This document shows, piece after piece, positions 1 to 10,567 of a stretch of DNA of 64,000 nt. The position numbers were made by a program, and so were the translations under genes. Source of the stretch: Domibacillus indicus (lineage in GTDB: Bacteria; Bacillota; Bacilli; Bacillales; Domibacillaceae). Position 1 is the first letter of the stretch. Every line of letters starts with the position of its first letter. Below the pieces are notes generated by a model. That model was not told the DNA's origin, ran no database searches, and saw nothing but the letters and a program-made list of their open reading frames with translations. The stretch is from assembly GCF_000970685.1 (NCBI RefSeq), contig NZ_LAJB01000007.1, forward strand, positions 248,001-312,000, read 5' to 3'.

Positions 1-169
1 CGACAAGCCCTGGTGCAACCAATTTCCCGCCTGCATCTATTACTTGTTCCTCAGCAGCTGTAAGCTCAGGTCCAATTTCTGCAATTTTTCCGCCCTTCAC
101 ACGAATATCTGCTTTTCTTAGCTCTCCATTTTCGCTTAATACTTGTCCATTTTTAATTAACCAGTTCAT
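1..169 (-). CDS. pyrC: pyrC, dihydroorotase, N-terminal part only
   Basis: Dihydroorotase closes carbamoyl-aspartate to dihydroorotate, the third step of pyrimidine synthesis. Only about the first 56 residues lie in the window; the gene runs off the left edge. The visible N-terminus ([17 protein letters not shown], later [13 protein letters not shown]) is typical of the composite beta-sandwich start of amidohydrolase-type dihydroorotases. The metal-binding residues are outside the window. The ATG overlaps the last 17 bases of pyrB, so the two genes are translationally coupled in the pyr operon. Confidence 0.9.
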   Translation of the reverse strand, partial: MNWLIKNGQVLSENGELRKADIRVKGGKIAEIGPELTAAEEQVIDAGGKLVAPGLV

Positions 170-1064
170 TTGCCAATCTCCCCTCAAGCACTTCTTTTAA
201 AACCGCCATGCGGACATATACACCATTCTGCATTTGTTTAAAGATCCGTGACCGGCCGCACTCCACCAGGCTGTCGGCGATTTCTGCATCACGGTTTACC
301 GGAGCAGGATGCATAATAATGCTTCCCCGCTTCATACGCCCTTCTCTCTCTTCAGTTAAGCCATAGCGTTCGTGGTATTCCTCTTTTGTCATAGCGGATG
401 CAACCTGGTGACGTTCATGCTGGATGCGAAGCAGCATCAGAACATCGACTTGCTCCACCAGCTCGTCTATCTCTACGAAGCCGCCCGACTGTAAAAAGTC
501 TTCCTCAAACCACTCAGGAGGACCGGAAAATTTCACCTCAGCACCGAGTCTTCTAAGTGCCTCTGCATTAGAACGGGCCACCCGGCTGTGCCGGATATCA
601 CCCACGATGCCGATTTTCAAGCCGTCAAACGTGCCGAACTCCTGCTGAATGGTCAGAAGATCAAGCAGGCACTGCGTTGGATGCTGTCCGCACCCGTCAC
701 CTGCGTTAATAACGGGTATATCAATCTGACCGACTAATTCATCATAGTAGGCATCTGCCTCATGACGTACAACAACCGCGTTAACGCCGATGGCTTCCAG
801 CGTTTTCACTGTATCGTACAATGTCTCTCCTTTTAAGACGCTTGAACTTCCGACATCAAAGGGTATAACATCAAGTCCTAATTTTCGTTCGGCCATTTCA
901 AAGCTCGTTTTCGTCCGCGTACTCGCCTCAAAAAACAGGTTGGCAACATATTGCTTCTCGGGCGGCATCCAAATTTCACCTTCCGCAAACTTTTGCGCCT
1001 GCATTAATATTAACAAAATTTCATCTTTATGCAAATCCCTAATTGAAACTAAATTTTTCAGCAT
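153..1064 (-). CDS. pyrB: pyrB, aspartate carbamoyltransferase catalytic chain
   Basis: Joins carbamoyl phosphate and aspartate to N-carbamoyl-L-aspartate, the committed step of UMP synthesis, in the cytoplasm. The 303 residues match the usual length of the Bacillus catalytic chain. The carbamoyl-phosphate loop STRTKTSFE is at residues 48-56 and the aspartate-side motif HPAPVNRD at about 252-259. No pyrI regulatory chain is seen, as expected for Bacilli. It follows pyrR directly, separated by an intercistronic PyrR attenuator, and overlaps pyrC at its 3' end. The permease gene pyrP, which sits between pyrR and pyrB in B. subtilis, is absent. Confidence 0.97.
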   Translation of the reverse strand: MLKNLVSIRDLHKDEILLILMQAQKFAEGEIWMPPEKQYVANLFFEASTRTKTSFEMAERKLGLDVIPFDVGSSSVLKGETLYDTVKTLEAIGVNAVVVRHEADAYYDELVGQIDIPVINAGDGCGQHPTQCLLDLLTIQQEFGTFDGLKIGIVGDIRHSRVARSNAEALRRLGAEVKFSGPPEWFEEDFLQSGGFVEIDELVEQVDVLMLLRIQHERHQVASAMTKEEYHERYGLTEEREGRMKRGSIIMHPAPVNRDAEIADSLVECGRSRIFKQMQNGVYVRMAVLKEVLEGRLANELVN

Positions 1065-1085
1065 CGATTTCCGCCTCCGTTTTCA

Positions 1086-1251
1086 TAAAAAAAACACCCT
1101 GATTTTCAGGGTGTTTTCTCGTTTTACAGCATGACGAAGCTGTACTGCACATGGGCGCAGACCGATTTCACCCTTAAATGCCTCTCGTGCATTTTTAAAA
1201 GGTTGTCAATGTTCACAAAGCCTCTCGGGACTTTTACGGAAACATTTATCT
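1086..1251 (-). promoter_or_regulatory. PyrR attenuator between pyrR and pyrB
   Basis: On the minus strand this 166-base gap holds AGTCCCGAGAGGCT (1219-1232), an exact match to the PyrR binding-loop consensus ARUCCNGNGAGGYU. About 100 bases further on is a terminator hairpin, AACACCCTG/CAGGGTGTT (about 1093-1116), followed by eight T. By established knowledge of Bacillus pyr operons, UMP-bound PyrR stabilises the anti-antiterminator and lets the terminator form. This unit gates pyrB and everything downstream. Confidence 0.92.
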
Positions 1252-1915
<664 letters not shown>

Positions 1916-1921
1916 GAATTA

Positions 1922-1950
1922 AGTGTAACGATAACGGGAACAAAAGTCAA
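1922..1950 (-). promoter_or_regulatory. sigma-A promoter of the pyr operon
   Basis: On the minus strand TTGACT (1945-1950) and TACACT (1922-1927) are separated by 17 bases. The -35 box overlaps the TGA stop codon of rluD. Transcription would start about seven bases downstream, just ahead of the PyrR box. Confidence 0.75.
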
Positions 1951-2858
1951 ATCTTTTTGCCCAATTCCTCAAGCAAATCAGTAAATTCTTTTGGAGCAGG
2001 TGCTTCAAATTCCATATATTCATTTGTCCTTGGGTGAATAAAGCCCAAAACACCTGCATGGAGAGCCTGGCCATCAATATCCAGTGTTTTGCGCGGGCCA
2101 TATTTGGGATCTCCCGCAAGCGGAAAACCAATATACTTCATGTGTACACGAATTTGATGTGTACGGCCTGTTTCTAACTCACATTCGACAAGGGTAAAAT
2201 CTTCAAAGCGCTCCAGCACATGAAAATGGGTAACAGCAGCTTTTCCATGATCAACAATCCCCATTTTCTGGCGGTCCTTCGTGTCACGGCCAATCGGTGC
2301 ATCAACAGTGCCAAAATCATGCTGAATTACACCATGCACAATCGCCTTATATTTGCGGGTAACTGATTTTTCAACAAGCTGATTAACAAGGTTTTCATGG
2401 GCCATGTCATTTTTCGCCACCATCAGCAAGCCTGATGTATCTTTGTCAATTCGGTGCACAATACCCGGACGCATAACCCCGTTAATGCCGGATAAATCTT
2501 TGCAATGGTACATAAGCCCATTTACCAGAGTTCCTGTTGTGTGACCAGGCGCCGGATGAACAACCATGCCGCGCGGCTTATTCACAACAATAACATCCTC
2601 ATCTTCGTAATAAATATCGAGATTTAAATCTTCCGCTTCAATATTCAGTTCTTCCGGAGCAGGTATATCGATGAGTACTTCATCTCCTGCCGTTGCTTTA
2701 TAGTTGGCTTTAACCGGCTTTCCATTTACACGGACACGCCCTTCCTTCAGCCACTCCTGTACCTGGGAACGTGAATACCGGTCATCCTGCGAGGCAGCAA
2801 GCTTGTCAATCCTGTTTCCATTTTCTTCTTCACCAACTGTAAACTGAAGTAATTTCAT
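1947..2858 (-). CDS. rluD: RluD-family 23S rRNA pseudouridine synthase (YlyB-like)
   Basis: Isomerises uridines to pseudouridine in 23S rRNA. Residues 1-65 form an S4 RNA-binding domain. The catalytic motif HRIDKDTSGLL follows at 135-145, with D138 the predicted nucleophile, and the C-terminal RluA fold contains the GRTHQIRVH strand. The 303 residues fit the family. The gene sits two bases downstream of lspA, as ylyB does in B. subtilis. Its exact target uridines are inferred from the RluD group, not seen. Confidence 0.93.
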   Translation of the reverse strand: MKLLQFTVGEEENGNRIDKLAASQDDRYSRSQVQEWLKEGRVRVNGKPVKANYKATAGDEVLIDIPAPEELNIEAEDLNLDIYYEDEDVIVVNKPRGMVVHPAPGHTTGTLVNGLMYHCKDLSGINGVMRPGIVHRIDKDTSGLLMVAKNDMAHENLVNQLVEKSVTRKYKAIVHGVIQHDFGTVDAPIGRDTKDRQKMGIVDHGKAAVTHFHVLERFEDFTLVECELETGRTHQIRVHMKYIGFPLAGDPKYGPRKTLDIDGQALHAGVLGFIHPRTNEYMEFEAPAPKEFTDLLEELGKKI

Positions 2859-2859
2859 G

Positions 2860-3321
2860 TTATTCCTTCTTTCCTTTTCGGTCTTCTATAAACATGGCTA
2901 TAAACAATAAGATAACGCCTATTGTCAATGCTGCATCTGCAATATTAAAAATAGGAAACCGGTAGCTGAAAATAAATGTCTGGACGAAATCAACGACCTC
3001 TCCGCGAAATAACCGGTCAATAAAATTTCCAACCGCGCCGCCAAGTAATACAGCTAACGATATTTTCATTAAAGGTTTCCCTTTTGCTTCTTTTTGCATG
3101 AAATAAATGATTCCTGCTACAACGACAGCTGTAATAATGTAAAACAGCCAGAACTGGCCTTCAAGCATCCCCCATGCGGCTCCTCTGTTTCGATGTGAAG
3201 TAATGTGGAGCAAATTTTCAATAACCGGTACGCTTTCGCCAATTTCCATTGATTTGACGATAAGCCACTTTGTCCATTGATCCAGCAGAATAATGATCAG
3301 TGCCAATACGTAATAATACAT
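2860..3321 (-). CDS. lspA: lspA, lipoprotein signal peptidase II
   Basis: Membrane aspartyl protease that removes signal peptides from diacylated prolipoproteins. The 153 residues contain four predicted membrane helices. The conserved NRGAAWG loop is at 45-51, and the catalytic aspartates are likely D111 (in GEVVDFV) and D129 (in FNIADAA). A candidate substrate in the same window is CtaC, with lipobox LSGC. The gene follows a hairpin after ileS and is tightly linked to rluD. Confidence 0.96.
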   Translation of the reverse strand: MYYYVLALIIILLDQWTKWLIVKSMEIGESVPVIENLLHITSHRNRGAAWGMLEGQFWLFYIITAVVVAGIIYFMQKEAKGKPLMKISLAVLLGGAVGNFIDRLFRGEVVDFVQTFIFSYRFPIFNIADAALTIGVILLFIAMFIEDRKGKKE

Positions 3322-3339
3322 ATCTTCCCTCCAGCAATG

Positions 3340-3374
3340 AAAAGAGGTTAGCGACTTTATGCTAACCTCTTTTT
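3340..3374 (-). terminator. hairpin terminator between ileS and lspA
   Basis: An 11-bp perfect stem (AGAGGTTAGC... arms at 3342-3352 and 3361-3371) has short T tracts on both strands. On the minus strand it follows ileS and may reduce read-through into lspA. Confidence 0.75.
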
Positions 3375-3381
3375 CGCCTTT

Positions 3382-6153
3382 TTAGTTTACTTCTGAATAA
3401 TGTTCTTTTACAACAGACGCACAGCGCAGGCAAAGCGTTGGATGCTCTTCGTCCTGTCCTATTTCATCTGTTACGGTCCAGCAGCGTTCACATGTTTCGC
3501 CTTCTGCTTTTTCAACCACTACAGCCGCTGTATCAAGCTTCACCGCATTCTCCGGCGCTTCTGAAACCGGTCCGGCCGCCTCAAAGCCGGATACGATAAA
3601 CAGCTGTTTTAAGTCTTCCTCAATTGACTCAAGAAGCGCTGCCGTTTTACTGTCTGCATACAAACGGATATGGGCAGTTAGTGACTTGCCGATTACTTTT
3701 TCGTTTCGCGCTTCTTCCAGTGCTTTTAAAACATCATCACGAACCGCCATAAACGCTGTCCATTTTTCTGTTAATTGTTCTGCATCTGAAAGCTCTTTGT
3801 ATTCCGGCATGTCCGTCAGCTGCACATATTGTTCGGCTGCTTCAGGCACTTCTGCCCAAACTTCATCTGCTGTGTGTGGCAGAATTGGCGAAACCAGCTT
3901 GGCAAGCGCTGTTAACGTCTCATACATTACCGTTTGAATAGCACGGCGCTCCTTATTGTCTTCAGCCTCAATATATAAAACATCTTTTGTAAAATCAAGG
4001 TAGAATGAGCTTAAATCAACTGTACAGAAATTATTAACAGCATGATAAATCGCTGCAAATTCATACTTTTCATAATGGCTGCGGACAGTTTGCACCAGTT
4101 CGTTTAATTTCACCAGCATAAACCGGTCTACTTCACGCAGATTTTGATATGGCACCGCGTGCTCACCCGGCTTAAAGCCGTGAAGATTTCCAAGCAGGAA
4201 GCGGAACGTATTGCGGATTTTCCGGTATACTTCTGCTACTTGTTTTAAGATAGCATCTGATACCCGGACATCTGCTTGAAAGTCCACCGATGATACCCAT
4301 AGACGCAGGATATCCGCACCAAGCTGCTCCATTACCTTTGCAGGGATCACTGTATTGCCAAGCGACTTACTCATTTTGCGGCCTTCACCATCAAGGGCAA
4401 ATCCATGACTTAATACGCCTTTGTATGGTGCCTGGCCAGTTACGGCTACAGCTGTAATCAATGAAGAGTTAAACCAGCCGCGGTATTGATCCGATCCTTC
4501 CAGGTAAAGATCTGCCGGCCGCTGGGCATCCTCACGCTGCTCTAACACTCCTTCATGCGAAGAACCAGAGTCAAACCAGACATCCATAATATCATTTTCT
4601 TTCGTAAATTCGCCATTTGGGCTTCCGGGATGCGTAAATCCTTCTGGCAATAATTCTTTAGCCGTCCTTTTAAACCAGATGTTTGAACCATGCTCACGGA
4701 ATAAACCAGACACATGTTCAATCGTCTCGTCCGTAATAATCGCTTCGCCGTTTTCTGCATAAAATACCGGAATTGGCACTCCCCACGCACGCTGGCGGGA
4801 AATGCACCAGTCGCCGCGGTCACGGATCATATTAAACAGCCGCGTTTCTCCCCATGCTGGCACCCATTTAGTTTCTTTTACCGCTTCTAGTAATTGGGAC
4901 CGGAATTTATCGATTGATGCAAACCACTGTGCGGTAGCACGATAAATAACCGGTTTTTTTGTCCGCCAGTCATGCGGGTAAGAGTGGGTAATAAACTCTA
5001 GTTTCAGTAAAGCGCCCGCTTCAGACAGCTTTTCAGTGATTGCTTTATTCGCTTTGTCATAAAAAAGCCCTTCAAAGCCTGGCGCTTCTTCTGTCATGAT
5101 GCCCCGGTCATTCACCGGGCAAAGCACGTCAAGACCGTATTTTTTCCCAACAATAAAGTCATCTTCTCCGTGTCCCGGTGCAGTATGAACAGCTCCGGTA
5201 CCTGAGTCGGTTGTAACATGCTCCCCAAGCATCACCAGGGAATCGCGCCCGTAAAGCGGATGTTCCGCAATAACATGTTCGAGCTTTTCCCCTTTTATTA
5301 CTTCTTCAACAGCATGAGACTCCCAGCCAATTTTCAATGCGACTTCTTCAAGCAGCGCTTCTGCTACAACATATTTTTCACCATTTGCACTGACAACCAC
5401 GTAATTTAAGTCAGGATGCAGGGAGATGCCGAGATTTGCTGGAATCGTCCACGGTGTTGTAGTCCAGATAATAATTTTTGTTCCTTCTTCCAGCACATCG
5501 TTTCCTTTTTTCACATTAAAAGCAACATAAATGGAGGCGGACTTTTTATCCTGATATTCAATTTCTGCTTCCGCCAGCGCCGATTCAGATGATGGAGACC
5601 AGTAAACAGGCTTCAATCCTTTATAAATAAACCCTTTTTTCGCCATTTCACCAAACACTTTAATTTGTGCTGCTTCATATTCAGGCTTTAAGGTAATATA
5701 CGGATTTTCCCAGTCGCCCCGTACACCAAGACGCTTAAATTGCTCGCGCTGATTTTCAATTTGCTTATACGCATATTCCTCGCAAAGCTGCCGGAACTCT
5801 GCCACCGTCATTTCCTTTCGGTTTACACCTGCGTTTGTCAGTGCCTGCTCAATCGGCAGTCCATGTGTATCCCAGCCCGGAATATAAGGTGCGTAGTAGC
5901 CGCTCATCGATTTATAGCGAACGATAAAGTCTTTTAAAATTTTATTTAGCGCATGGCCAATATGAATATCGCCATTTGCATATGGAGGGCCGTCGTGCAG
6001 TACAAACATTGGCCGGCCTTTTGTACGGTCGAGCACTTTTTTGTAAATCTCTTCCTCATTCCAGGTATTCTGCATTTCCGGTTCGCGCTTCGGCAGGCTG
6101 CCGCGCATCGGAAACTCGGTTTTCGGCATTAGTAATGTCTCTTTATAGTTCAT
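3382..6153 (-). CDS. ileS: ileS, isoleucyl-tRNA synthetase
   Basis: Charges tRNA-Ile in the cytoplasm. The class I signature HIGH is at 64-67 and the KMSKS loop at about 595, in [13 protein letters not shown]1 editing domain lies between them, and a C-terminal zinc finger is formed by CERC and CLRC near residue 900. The 923 residues are the normal bacterial length. The ATG has AAGGAG 8-9 bases upstream. Expression is controlled by a T-box leader with its own promoter in front of the gene. ylyA, found between ileS and lspA in B. subtilis, is missing. Confidence 0.98.
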   Translation of the reverse strand: MNYKETLLMPKTEFPMRGSLPKREPEMQNTWNEEEIYKKVLDRTKGRPMFVLHDGPPYANGDIHIGHALNKILKDFIVRYKSMSGYYAPYIPGWDTHGLPIEQALTNAGVNRKEMTVAEFRQLCEEYAYKQIENQREQFKRLGVRGDWENPYITLKPEYEAAQIKVFGEMAKKGFIYKGLKPVYWSPSSESALAEAEIEYQDKKSASIYVAFNVKKGNDVLEEGTKIIIWTTTPWTIPANLGISLHPDLNYVVVSANGEKYVVAEALLEEVALKIGWESHAVEEVIKGEKLEHVIAEHPLYGRDSLVMLGEHVTTDSGTGAVHTAPGHGEDDFIVGKKYGLDVLCPVNDRGIMTEEAPGFEGLFYDKANKAITEKLSEAGALLKLEFITHSYPHDWRTKKPVIYRATAQWFASIDKFRSQLLEAVKETKWVPAWGETRLFNMIRDRGDWCISRQRAWGVPIPVFYAENGEAIITDETIEHVSGLFREHGSNIWFKRTAKELLPEGFTHPGSPNGEFTKENDIMDVWFDSGSSHEGVLEQREDAQRPADLYLEGSDQYRGWFNSSLITAVAVTGQAPYKGVLSHGFALDGEGRKMSKSLGNTVIPAKVMEQLGADILRLWVSSVDFQADVRVSDAILKQVAEVYRKIRNTFRFLLGNLHGFKPGEHAVPYQNLREVDRFMLVKLNELVQTVRSHYEKYEFAAIYHAVNNFCTVDLSSFYLDFTKDVLYIEAEDNKERRAIQTVMYETLTALAKLVSPILPHTADEVWAEVPEAAEQYVQLTDMPEYKELSDAEQLTEKWTAFMAVRDDVLKALEEARNEKVIGKSLTAHIRLYADSKTAALLESIEEDLKQLFIVSGFEAAGPVSEAPENAVKLDTAAVVVEKAEGETCERCWTVTDEIGQDEEHPTLCLRCASVVKEHYSEVN

Positions 6154-6159
6154 TGCCTT

Positions 6160-6545
6160 TTCTCCTTTTTAATAAAATATACACTGGGCGTTTTTTCTTC
6201 CCAGGAGGCTTAAATGAAGAAACCATTTTCTTGGAGCCGCCGGGTTCTATCAATTGTACTCCCCTGAGCCGGACATCTTAAAAACAAAAAAACCTTTCTC
6301 ATCCCCCAAAAAAGGGACGGAAAGGTTTCCGCGGTACCACCCTGGTTGACAGCTCCAAGCTGCCCGCTCTTAATCCTTAACGTGGATAAGCCGTTTTTCG
6401 CTACTTAAAAGGTTCACGAAAAAAGCTCAAGGGTGATCTTAAACGGCAGATAGCCGCCGGGCTTCCACCATCCCCGGTTCGCTTTTGGCTATTAACTGCT
6501 GTCCTGCTGTCCCTGTCATTGCTTTTGTTAATTTTTGTTCGAATG
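6160..6545 (-). ncRNA. Ile-specific T-box leader of ileS
   Basis: The minus strand carries the T-box core AGGGTGGTACCGCG (about 6330-6343). It is followed by a terminator, AAACCTTTC...GAAAGGTTTTTTT (6286-6328). Upstream, stem I contains the GATGGTGGAAGCCCGG element and then AAGATCACC, where ATC could be the isoleucine specifier codon. By established knowledge, uncharged tRNA-Ile pairs with the specifier and the T-box and stabilises the antiterminator. The leader occupies almost the whole 428-base gap between divIVA and ileS. About 130 bases after the terminator have no clear role. Confidence 0.93.
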
Positions 6546-6550
6546 GTTAC

Positions 6551-6579
6551 ATTATAAAAATGAACCGTTCATTCGTCAA
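6551..6579 (-). promoter_or_regulatory. sigma-A promoter of ileS with palindromic spacer
   Basis: TTGACG (6574-6579) and a perfect TATAAT (6551-6556) are separated by 17 bases on the minus strand. The spacer contains a 15-base inverted repeat, AATGAACGGTTCATT (6559-6573), with perfect 7-base arms around one central base. This could be an operator. Confidence 0.85.
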
Positions 6580-6581
6580 GC

Positions 6582-7091
6582 TTACATCTCATCGTCGCTT
6601 AACTGTTCAAGTTCCTCTGTATCTACTTCAAAGTCAAGCAGCGCGTCCCAGTCATCATTGTTTAACAAATCTAATTGGGCCTCCATCAGCATTTTAAACC
6701 GTGTCCGAAATACTTTGGACTGTTTTTTTAATTCTTCAATTTCCACTGCAATCCGGCGGGCTTTTGACAGAGATTCTTCCACAATCCGGTCGGCATTTTT
6801 CTCCGCTTCCCGGATCAGCAGCTTTGATTCCTTTAAAGCGTTTCGCTTAACGTCTTCAGCGGTTTCCTGGGCAATTACAATTGACTTGTTTAATGTTTCT
6901 TCGATATTTGAAAAATAACTAAGCCGCTCCGTTTGACCGGCTAGCTGTGCTTCCAATTCTTTTTTTTCACGAATAATGAGCTCATAATCTTTAATAATTT
7001 GATTTAAAAAGTCATTTACTTCATCTTCATCGTAACCGCGGAATGAACGGCCGAATTCTTTTTTATGTATGTCCAATGGCGTTAAGGGCAT
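6582..7091 (-). CDS. divIVA: divIVA, cell-pole and septum scaffold protein
   Basis: Coiled-coil protein that binds negatively curved membrane at septa and poles and positions MinJ/MinCD and, in sporulation, the chromosome origin. The 169 residues begin with the membrane-binding segment (FGRSFRGYDEDEVNDFL near 13-29). Long heptad-rich coiled coil covers about 30-135, and the acidic tail is ELEQLSDDEM. The gene has its conserved place between ylmH and ileS. An SD-like GGAGGTG precedes the ATG. Confidence 0.96.
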   Translation of the reverse strand: MPLTPLDIHKKEFGRSFRGYDEDEVNDFLNQIIKDYELIIREKKELEAQLAGQTERLSYFSNIEETLNKSIVIAQETAEDVKRNALKESKLLIREAEKNADRIVEESLSKARRIAVEIEELKKQSKVFRTRFKMLMEAQLDLLNNDDWDALLDFEVDTEELEQLSDDEM

Positions 7092-7178
7092 ACAGACACC
7101 TCCAAAGCGTTACATGATCATTAATTATTATAAAGGTTTTTCGACCGCTTGTGGGAAAATCCCTTTATTTTCACAAAT

Positions 7179-7955
7179 TTATTTTAAAATCCCCAGTGTC
7201 ATTCGCCACTTTTCTTTTTTCGTCTTTCCATCAATGGACAAAATTTTCATGCGCCCGACTCCCCGAACCGAAAGCATATCACCCTGTGCACACTCAAAGG
7301 ATGTTTGATCTGCTGTTTTCCAGTTCACCTTTACCACACCGCTTTTAATCAGCTGCTGCGCTTTCTGCCTCGACATCCCTGGCAACGCTCCAATCACTGA
7401 ATCCAGGCGCAGGGAGGAAACCGTGACCGCCTGCTCGCGCCACTCTTCAGCCGAGTAAACCGCTTCTGAAAAATTTTTGGGTATTAATTTAACCGGCACG
7501 TTCCCTACACGGTTAAATTGCGAGTCTAAATAACTGGTTACCTCTTTTGTCACAACAATTTGAAAACGCTCCTGCTTATTTAAAATATCACCAAACTTTT
7601 CCCGGCTTAAGCCAAGTCCCATTAAGCTTCCTAAAATGTGCGGATGGGTGATCGAAGCAAATTTTTGCGGATATTCAAGCTCAAGCAGCTCGATATCAAA
7701 ATCCGTTTCTTCTGGAGCGAAATAAGAAGGATGAAAAAGCCCTCTTTTTCGTTCGGCAGATGGATGGCCGCCAAAAAAAGAAACTTGTACATCTTCGGAC
7801 GACCCGACAACTGAACGTATAATCTCACGCTCACGAGGATTAAGAAATTGGGTTAATTTCGGCGCATACATATCGGCAGTTTTTTGTTTCCATTTTATAG
7901 CCTTATCAATAAACTCTTTTTCTTCCGGACGAAAATGCTGGTAAATTTCCTGCAT
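7179..7955 (-). CDS. ylmH: ylmH, S4-domain RNA-binding protein
   Basis: 258-residue protein of the YlmH family (RqcP2 in other literature, linked to ribosome-associated quality control and tRNA handling). An S4 domain is visible at about 180-240 (RLDSVIGALPGMSRQKAQQLIKSGVVKVNWK). The N-terminus (MQEIYQHFRPEEKEFIDKA) matches the family start. It lies in the conserved ylm cluster next to divIVA. The molecular role is inferred from homologs. Confidence 0.92.
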   Translation of the reverse strand: MQEIYQHFRPEEKEFIDKAIKWKQKTADMYAPKLTQFLNPREREIIRSVVGSSEDVQVSFFGGHPSAERKRGLFHPSYFAPEETDFDIELLELEYPQKFASITHPHILGSLMGLGLSREKFGDILNKQERFQIVVTKEVTSYLDSQFNRVGNVPVKLIPKNFSEAVYSAEEWREQAVTVSSLRLDSVIGALPGMSRQKAQQLIKSGVVKVNWKTADQTSFECAQGDMLSVRGVGRMKILSIDGKTKKEKWRMTLGILK

Positions 7956-7967
7956 ATAAATTCCGCT

Positions 7968-8228
7968 TTACAGCCATGTAGCGAGCTGAATAAGTCCGCG
8001 TGTCGCCAGATTTAATGTAATAAAAGCAACAATTGGCGAAATATCAAACATGCCAAGCGGTGGAATAATCCGGCGGAATGGATCCAGATACGGCTCGCAA
8101 ATTCTTGTTAAAAACCGTCCAATAGATGTATTGCGTGCGTCTGGAAACCATGACATTAAGATATAAATAATGAGTGCCCAGGAATATAAATCAATTGCCC
8201 GGACTAAGAAAAAAATAACTGTATCCAT
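7968..8228 (-). CDS. ylmG: ylmG, YggT-family membrane protein
   Basis: Small integral membrane protein of 86 residues with two hydrophobic segments (about 5-25 and 60-85). Between them lies the family motif [32 protein letters not shown]. YggT proteins are conserved next to sepF in Gram-positive division clusters and are thought to assist septum or membrane functions. No catalytic residues are known. It starts six bases after sepF ends, so co-transcription is likely. Confidence 0.92.
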   Translation of the reverse strand: MDTVIFFLVRAIDLYSWALIIYILMSWFPDARNTSIGRFLTRICEPYLDPFRRIIPPLGMFDISPIVAFITLNLATRGLIQLATWL

Positions 8229-8233
8229 TTATG

Positions 8234-8658
8234 TTATTGCCACCCCGTTTTTTCTTGATCATGATGCGTAAACTGCGTAATGCTTCCGGTTATTTCTACG
8301 TTTTCCGGCGCACAGAAAAAAATTTTTTCGCCCACTTGCTGGATTTCTCCGCCGATGGCGTAAACCGTTCCTCCCAGAAAATCAATAATTCTGCGGGCCT
8401 GGTCTGTTTGAATTTGCTGCAGGTTTACAACAACTGCTTTTTTCGATTTTAGATGGTCAGCAATTTCCTGTGCTTCCGCGTAAACACGCGGTTCTGCCAT
8501 AACGACTTTTGCTGGCTTCTGGGCGCTTTTTAAACTGACTACATTTTTTTGCGAGGCACTGGTGAAGCCGGTTCTTCTTCGTAAACTTCTTCTTCCGCCA
8601 TGTCGTAATCTTCATCGTCAAGCAGGAAAAATGACTTAAACTTCGATTTCACGCTCAT
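8234..8658 (-). CDS. sepF: sepF, Z-ring anchor; reading frame broken by a one-base deficit
   Basis: SepF bundles FtsZ filaments and tethers them to the membrane. The gene starts at the ATG at 8658, behind GGAGGTGG, with an N-terminal membrane-binding segment ([17 protein letters not shown]). An acidic linker follows, and the frame hits TAG right after a run of seven A (plus-strand T at 8544-8550). Shifting by -1 in that run restores [21 protein letters not shown] and then the full SepF core ([37 protein letters not shown]) to the stop at 8234. This gives about 141 residues, the normal size. One missing A in the read, real inactivation, or slippage on A7 could explain it. The intact flanks argue for a functional gene. 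Confidence 0.85.
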
Positions 8659-8679
8659 CGTTCCACCTCCGCTTTTTCT

Positions 8680-9351
8680 TTATTCTCCTACAAGCGCCGT
8701 TCCAATACGAATCATCGTTGCGCCTTCTTCTACCGCCAGCTCAAAATCGTTGCTCATGCCCATAGAAAGCTCATTGCATGGAGCATAGGGAAGATTCAAA
8801 GCTTTTACTTCCTCTCTGCACAGGGCAAGCTTGCGAAAACAGGCTCGAAGTACACTCTTTTCTTCCGTTAAAGGCGCCATCGTCATTAAGCCGCACACTT
8901 GAATTTTTTCATATGGATGAAGCGATTGAATAAACGGAATCACTTCTTGAGGCGGCAATCCATGTTTGGATTCTTCTCCTGATACATTGACCTGAATAAA
9001 GCACCGAACTGTTTTTTCAGCTCTTCGGTTAATTTCTTTCGCAAGAGACTCCCGGTCAAGCGAGTGAATATAATCGACTTTATCAATAATCGATTTCACC
9101 TTTCTTGTCTGCAGTGAGCCGATAAAGTGCCAGGCTGCCGCTTCTCCAATAGCTTCATATTTCTCATTTAATCCTTCAGCCCGATTTTCACCAAGATGGA
9201 GAATCCCGGCTTCTATTGCTTCCTGGGCTCTTGCTGTCGTTACATATTTTGTAACTGCGATAATTTTTACGTCTTCTGCTTGACGGCCAGAACGTCGTGC
9301 GGATTCCTCAACGCGCTGTTTAATACCTGACAAATTTTCGCTAACTTTCAT
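8680..9351 (-). CDS. ylmE: ylmE, YggS/PLPBP-family pyridoxal phosphate homeostasis protein
   Basis: Single-domain PLP-binding TIM-barrel protein with a role in vitamin B6 balance; members show no clear enzyme activity. The PLP lysine lies in IIAVTKYV near residue 35, and the HLGENRAEG and [19 protein letters not shown] motifs are present. I chose the ATG at 9351 (MKVSENLSG) because AAGGAAG lies just upstream; a TTG 21 bases earlier is in frame but poorly placed. It overlaps the end of pgeF by 11 bases. Confidence 0.93.
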   Translation of the reverse strand: MKVSENLSGIKQRVEESARRSGRQAEDVKIIAVTKYVTTARAQEAIEAGILHLGENRAEGLNEKYEAIGEAAAWHFIGSLQTRKVKSIIDKVDYIHSLDRESLAKEINRRAEKTVRCFIQVNVSGEESKHGLPPQEVIPFIQSLHPYEKIQVCGLMTMAPLTEEKSVLRACFRKLALCREEVKALNLPYAPCNELSMGMSNDFELAVEEGATMIRIGTALVGE

Positions 9352-10171
9352 GATTTCCTTCCTTCCAGCCAATGTAACCCATCATCCTGCCGGTGTATCC
9401 TTTATCGCGCCGATGTGAAAAAAATTCCGGCGAGCAGCTTGAACAAAGCGATGTTACATAAATATTTTCCGGCGGAATGCCTTTTTTTACAAGCAAATCT
9501 TTATTGAACTTTTGCAGAGAAAGAAAATAGGTATCCGTCTTATTTGGCACCGGGGAGAAGGGAGCTTCTTCACCCGGTTTATACCACTTTTGTACTTCAG
9601 CTGCGACCGAAGCGCCCACTTTGTAGCATGAGCCGCAAATGGAAGGTCCGATCGCGACTTCGATATCCTGAAGACGGCTGCCTTCATTCTCCCACTCTCC
9701 TGCCATTTTCGGACCAATTCCATTAACGGAGCCTTTCCATCCTGCATGTGCTGTTCCGATTCGTTTCGTTGAGCGGTCAAGGAAAAAAAGAGGGACACAA
9801 TCCGCGAAACAAAGTGTTAGTAAAATGCCGGCAGTATCAGTGTAAAGCCCGTCTGTAGATAAAAGCGCCGTTTCATAATCAAGAGCACCGCGGCCGGCAT
9901 CTTTTTTTGACACAGATTCGATAGAAATATCGTGTGTTTGTTCACAGCCGATCCATTGATCGACAGGAAATTCGAGTGCCTTGCTTACATATTTTCGGTT
10001 TTTCTGTACATAAACAGGCTCTTCATGGACATGAAAGGCCATGTTTAAGCCGTTATACTTGCCGGAACCGCCTTCTTTTGAAGTAAAGCCGGCAGCAAGG
10101 CCTGGTTCTTCTCTTTCCCATCTTTCGATATGAAATAAGCCGCTGTTTGTTTTTTCAAATGGCTCTGTCAT
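9341..10171 (-). CDS. pgeF: pgeF (ylmD), laccase-domain peptidoglycan editing / purine nucleoside phosphorylase protein
   Basis: 276-residue YfiH/PgeF family protein. Members act on purine nucleosides, and E. coli PgeF removes L-serine misincorporated in muropeptides. The conserved metal-site motifs are GCEQTHD near 87, CFADCVPLF near 124, [11 protein letters not shown] near 142, and [13 protein letters not shown] near 175. The start at 10171 (MTEPFEKTN) follows GGGAG; an upstream in-frame extension lacks support. It is the first of the tightly packed pgeF-ylmE-sepF-ylmG-ylmH run. Confidence 0.92.
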   Translation of the reverse strand: MTEPFEKTNSGLFHIERWEREEPGLAAGFTSKEGGSGKYNGLNMAFHVHEEPVYVQKNRKYVSKALEFPVDQWIGCEQTHDISIESVSKKDAGRGALDYETALLSTDGLYTDTAGILLTLCFADCVPLFFLDRSTKRIGTAHAGWKGSVNGIGPKMAGEWENEGSRLQDIEVAIGPSICGSCYKVGASVAAEVQKWYKPGEEAPFSPVPNKTDTYFLSLQKFNKDLLVKKGIPPENIYVTSLCSSCSPEFFSHRRDKGYTGRMMGYIGWKEGNHES

Positions 10172-10229
10172 GGTATACTCCCATTGATTTTTTTTAAGTG
10201 TACCACATGACACCCTTTTTCGTCACCGT

Positions 10230-10490
10230 TCATCTCCTTTCATCCCCTCTCGGTTCTGTTTCTCCATAGCGGACTAAAATAACGTCACCGCCAATTTTTA
10301 CAATATGCATCCAGGGAATGACCACTTCTTCCTCTTTGCCAAACAAACCGAATTTTTTTCCGCTTTGTTCAATGATCAGCGCTGAAATAGCTCCTGTTGC
10401 GTTATTCAATTCAATATCAGCGAGCCGGCCCAGTTTTTTACCGTTCGTTACATTGACAATGTCTTTCAACTGAAATTCAGAAATCCGCAT
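10230..10490 (-). CDS. ylmC: ylmC/ymxH, PRC-barrel sporulation-associated protein
   Basis: 86-residue PRC-barrel protein of the YlmC/YmxH family, common in spore formers. Visible features are MRISEFQLKDIVNVTNGKKLGRLADIELN and a run of beta strands (KIGGDVILVRY near 70-80). The function is not established. It lies downstream of the terminator that follows sigG. The ylmA gene that separates sigG and ylmC in B. subtilis is absent. Confidence 0.9.
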   Translation of the reverse strand: MRISEFQLKDIVNVTNGKKLGRLADIELNNATGAISALIIEQSGKKFGLFGKEEEVVIPWMHIVKIGGDVILVRYGETEPRGDERR

Positions 10491-10528
10491 AAGAGCCCCT
10501 CCTTTTTACCAATGTATGCTTGAAGACA

Positions 10529-10567
10529 AAGAAAAAAACAGAAGATAGGCTCTCCTGTTTTTTTCTT
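10529..10567 (-). terminator. terminator after sigG
   Basis: AAGAAAAAAACAG and CTGTTTTTTTCTT form a 13-bp A/T-rich stem around a 12-base loop. The 3' half on the minus strand is T-rich. It starts at the sigG stop codon. Confidence 0.8.
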
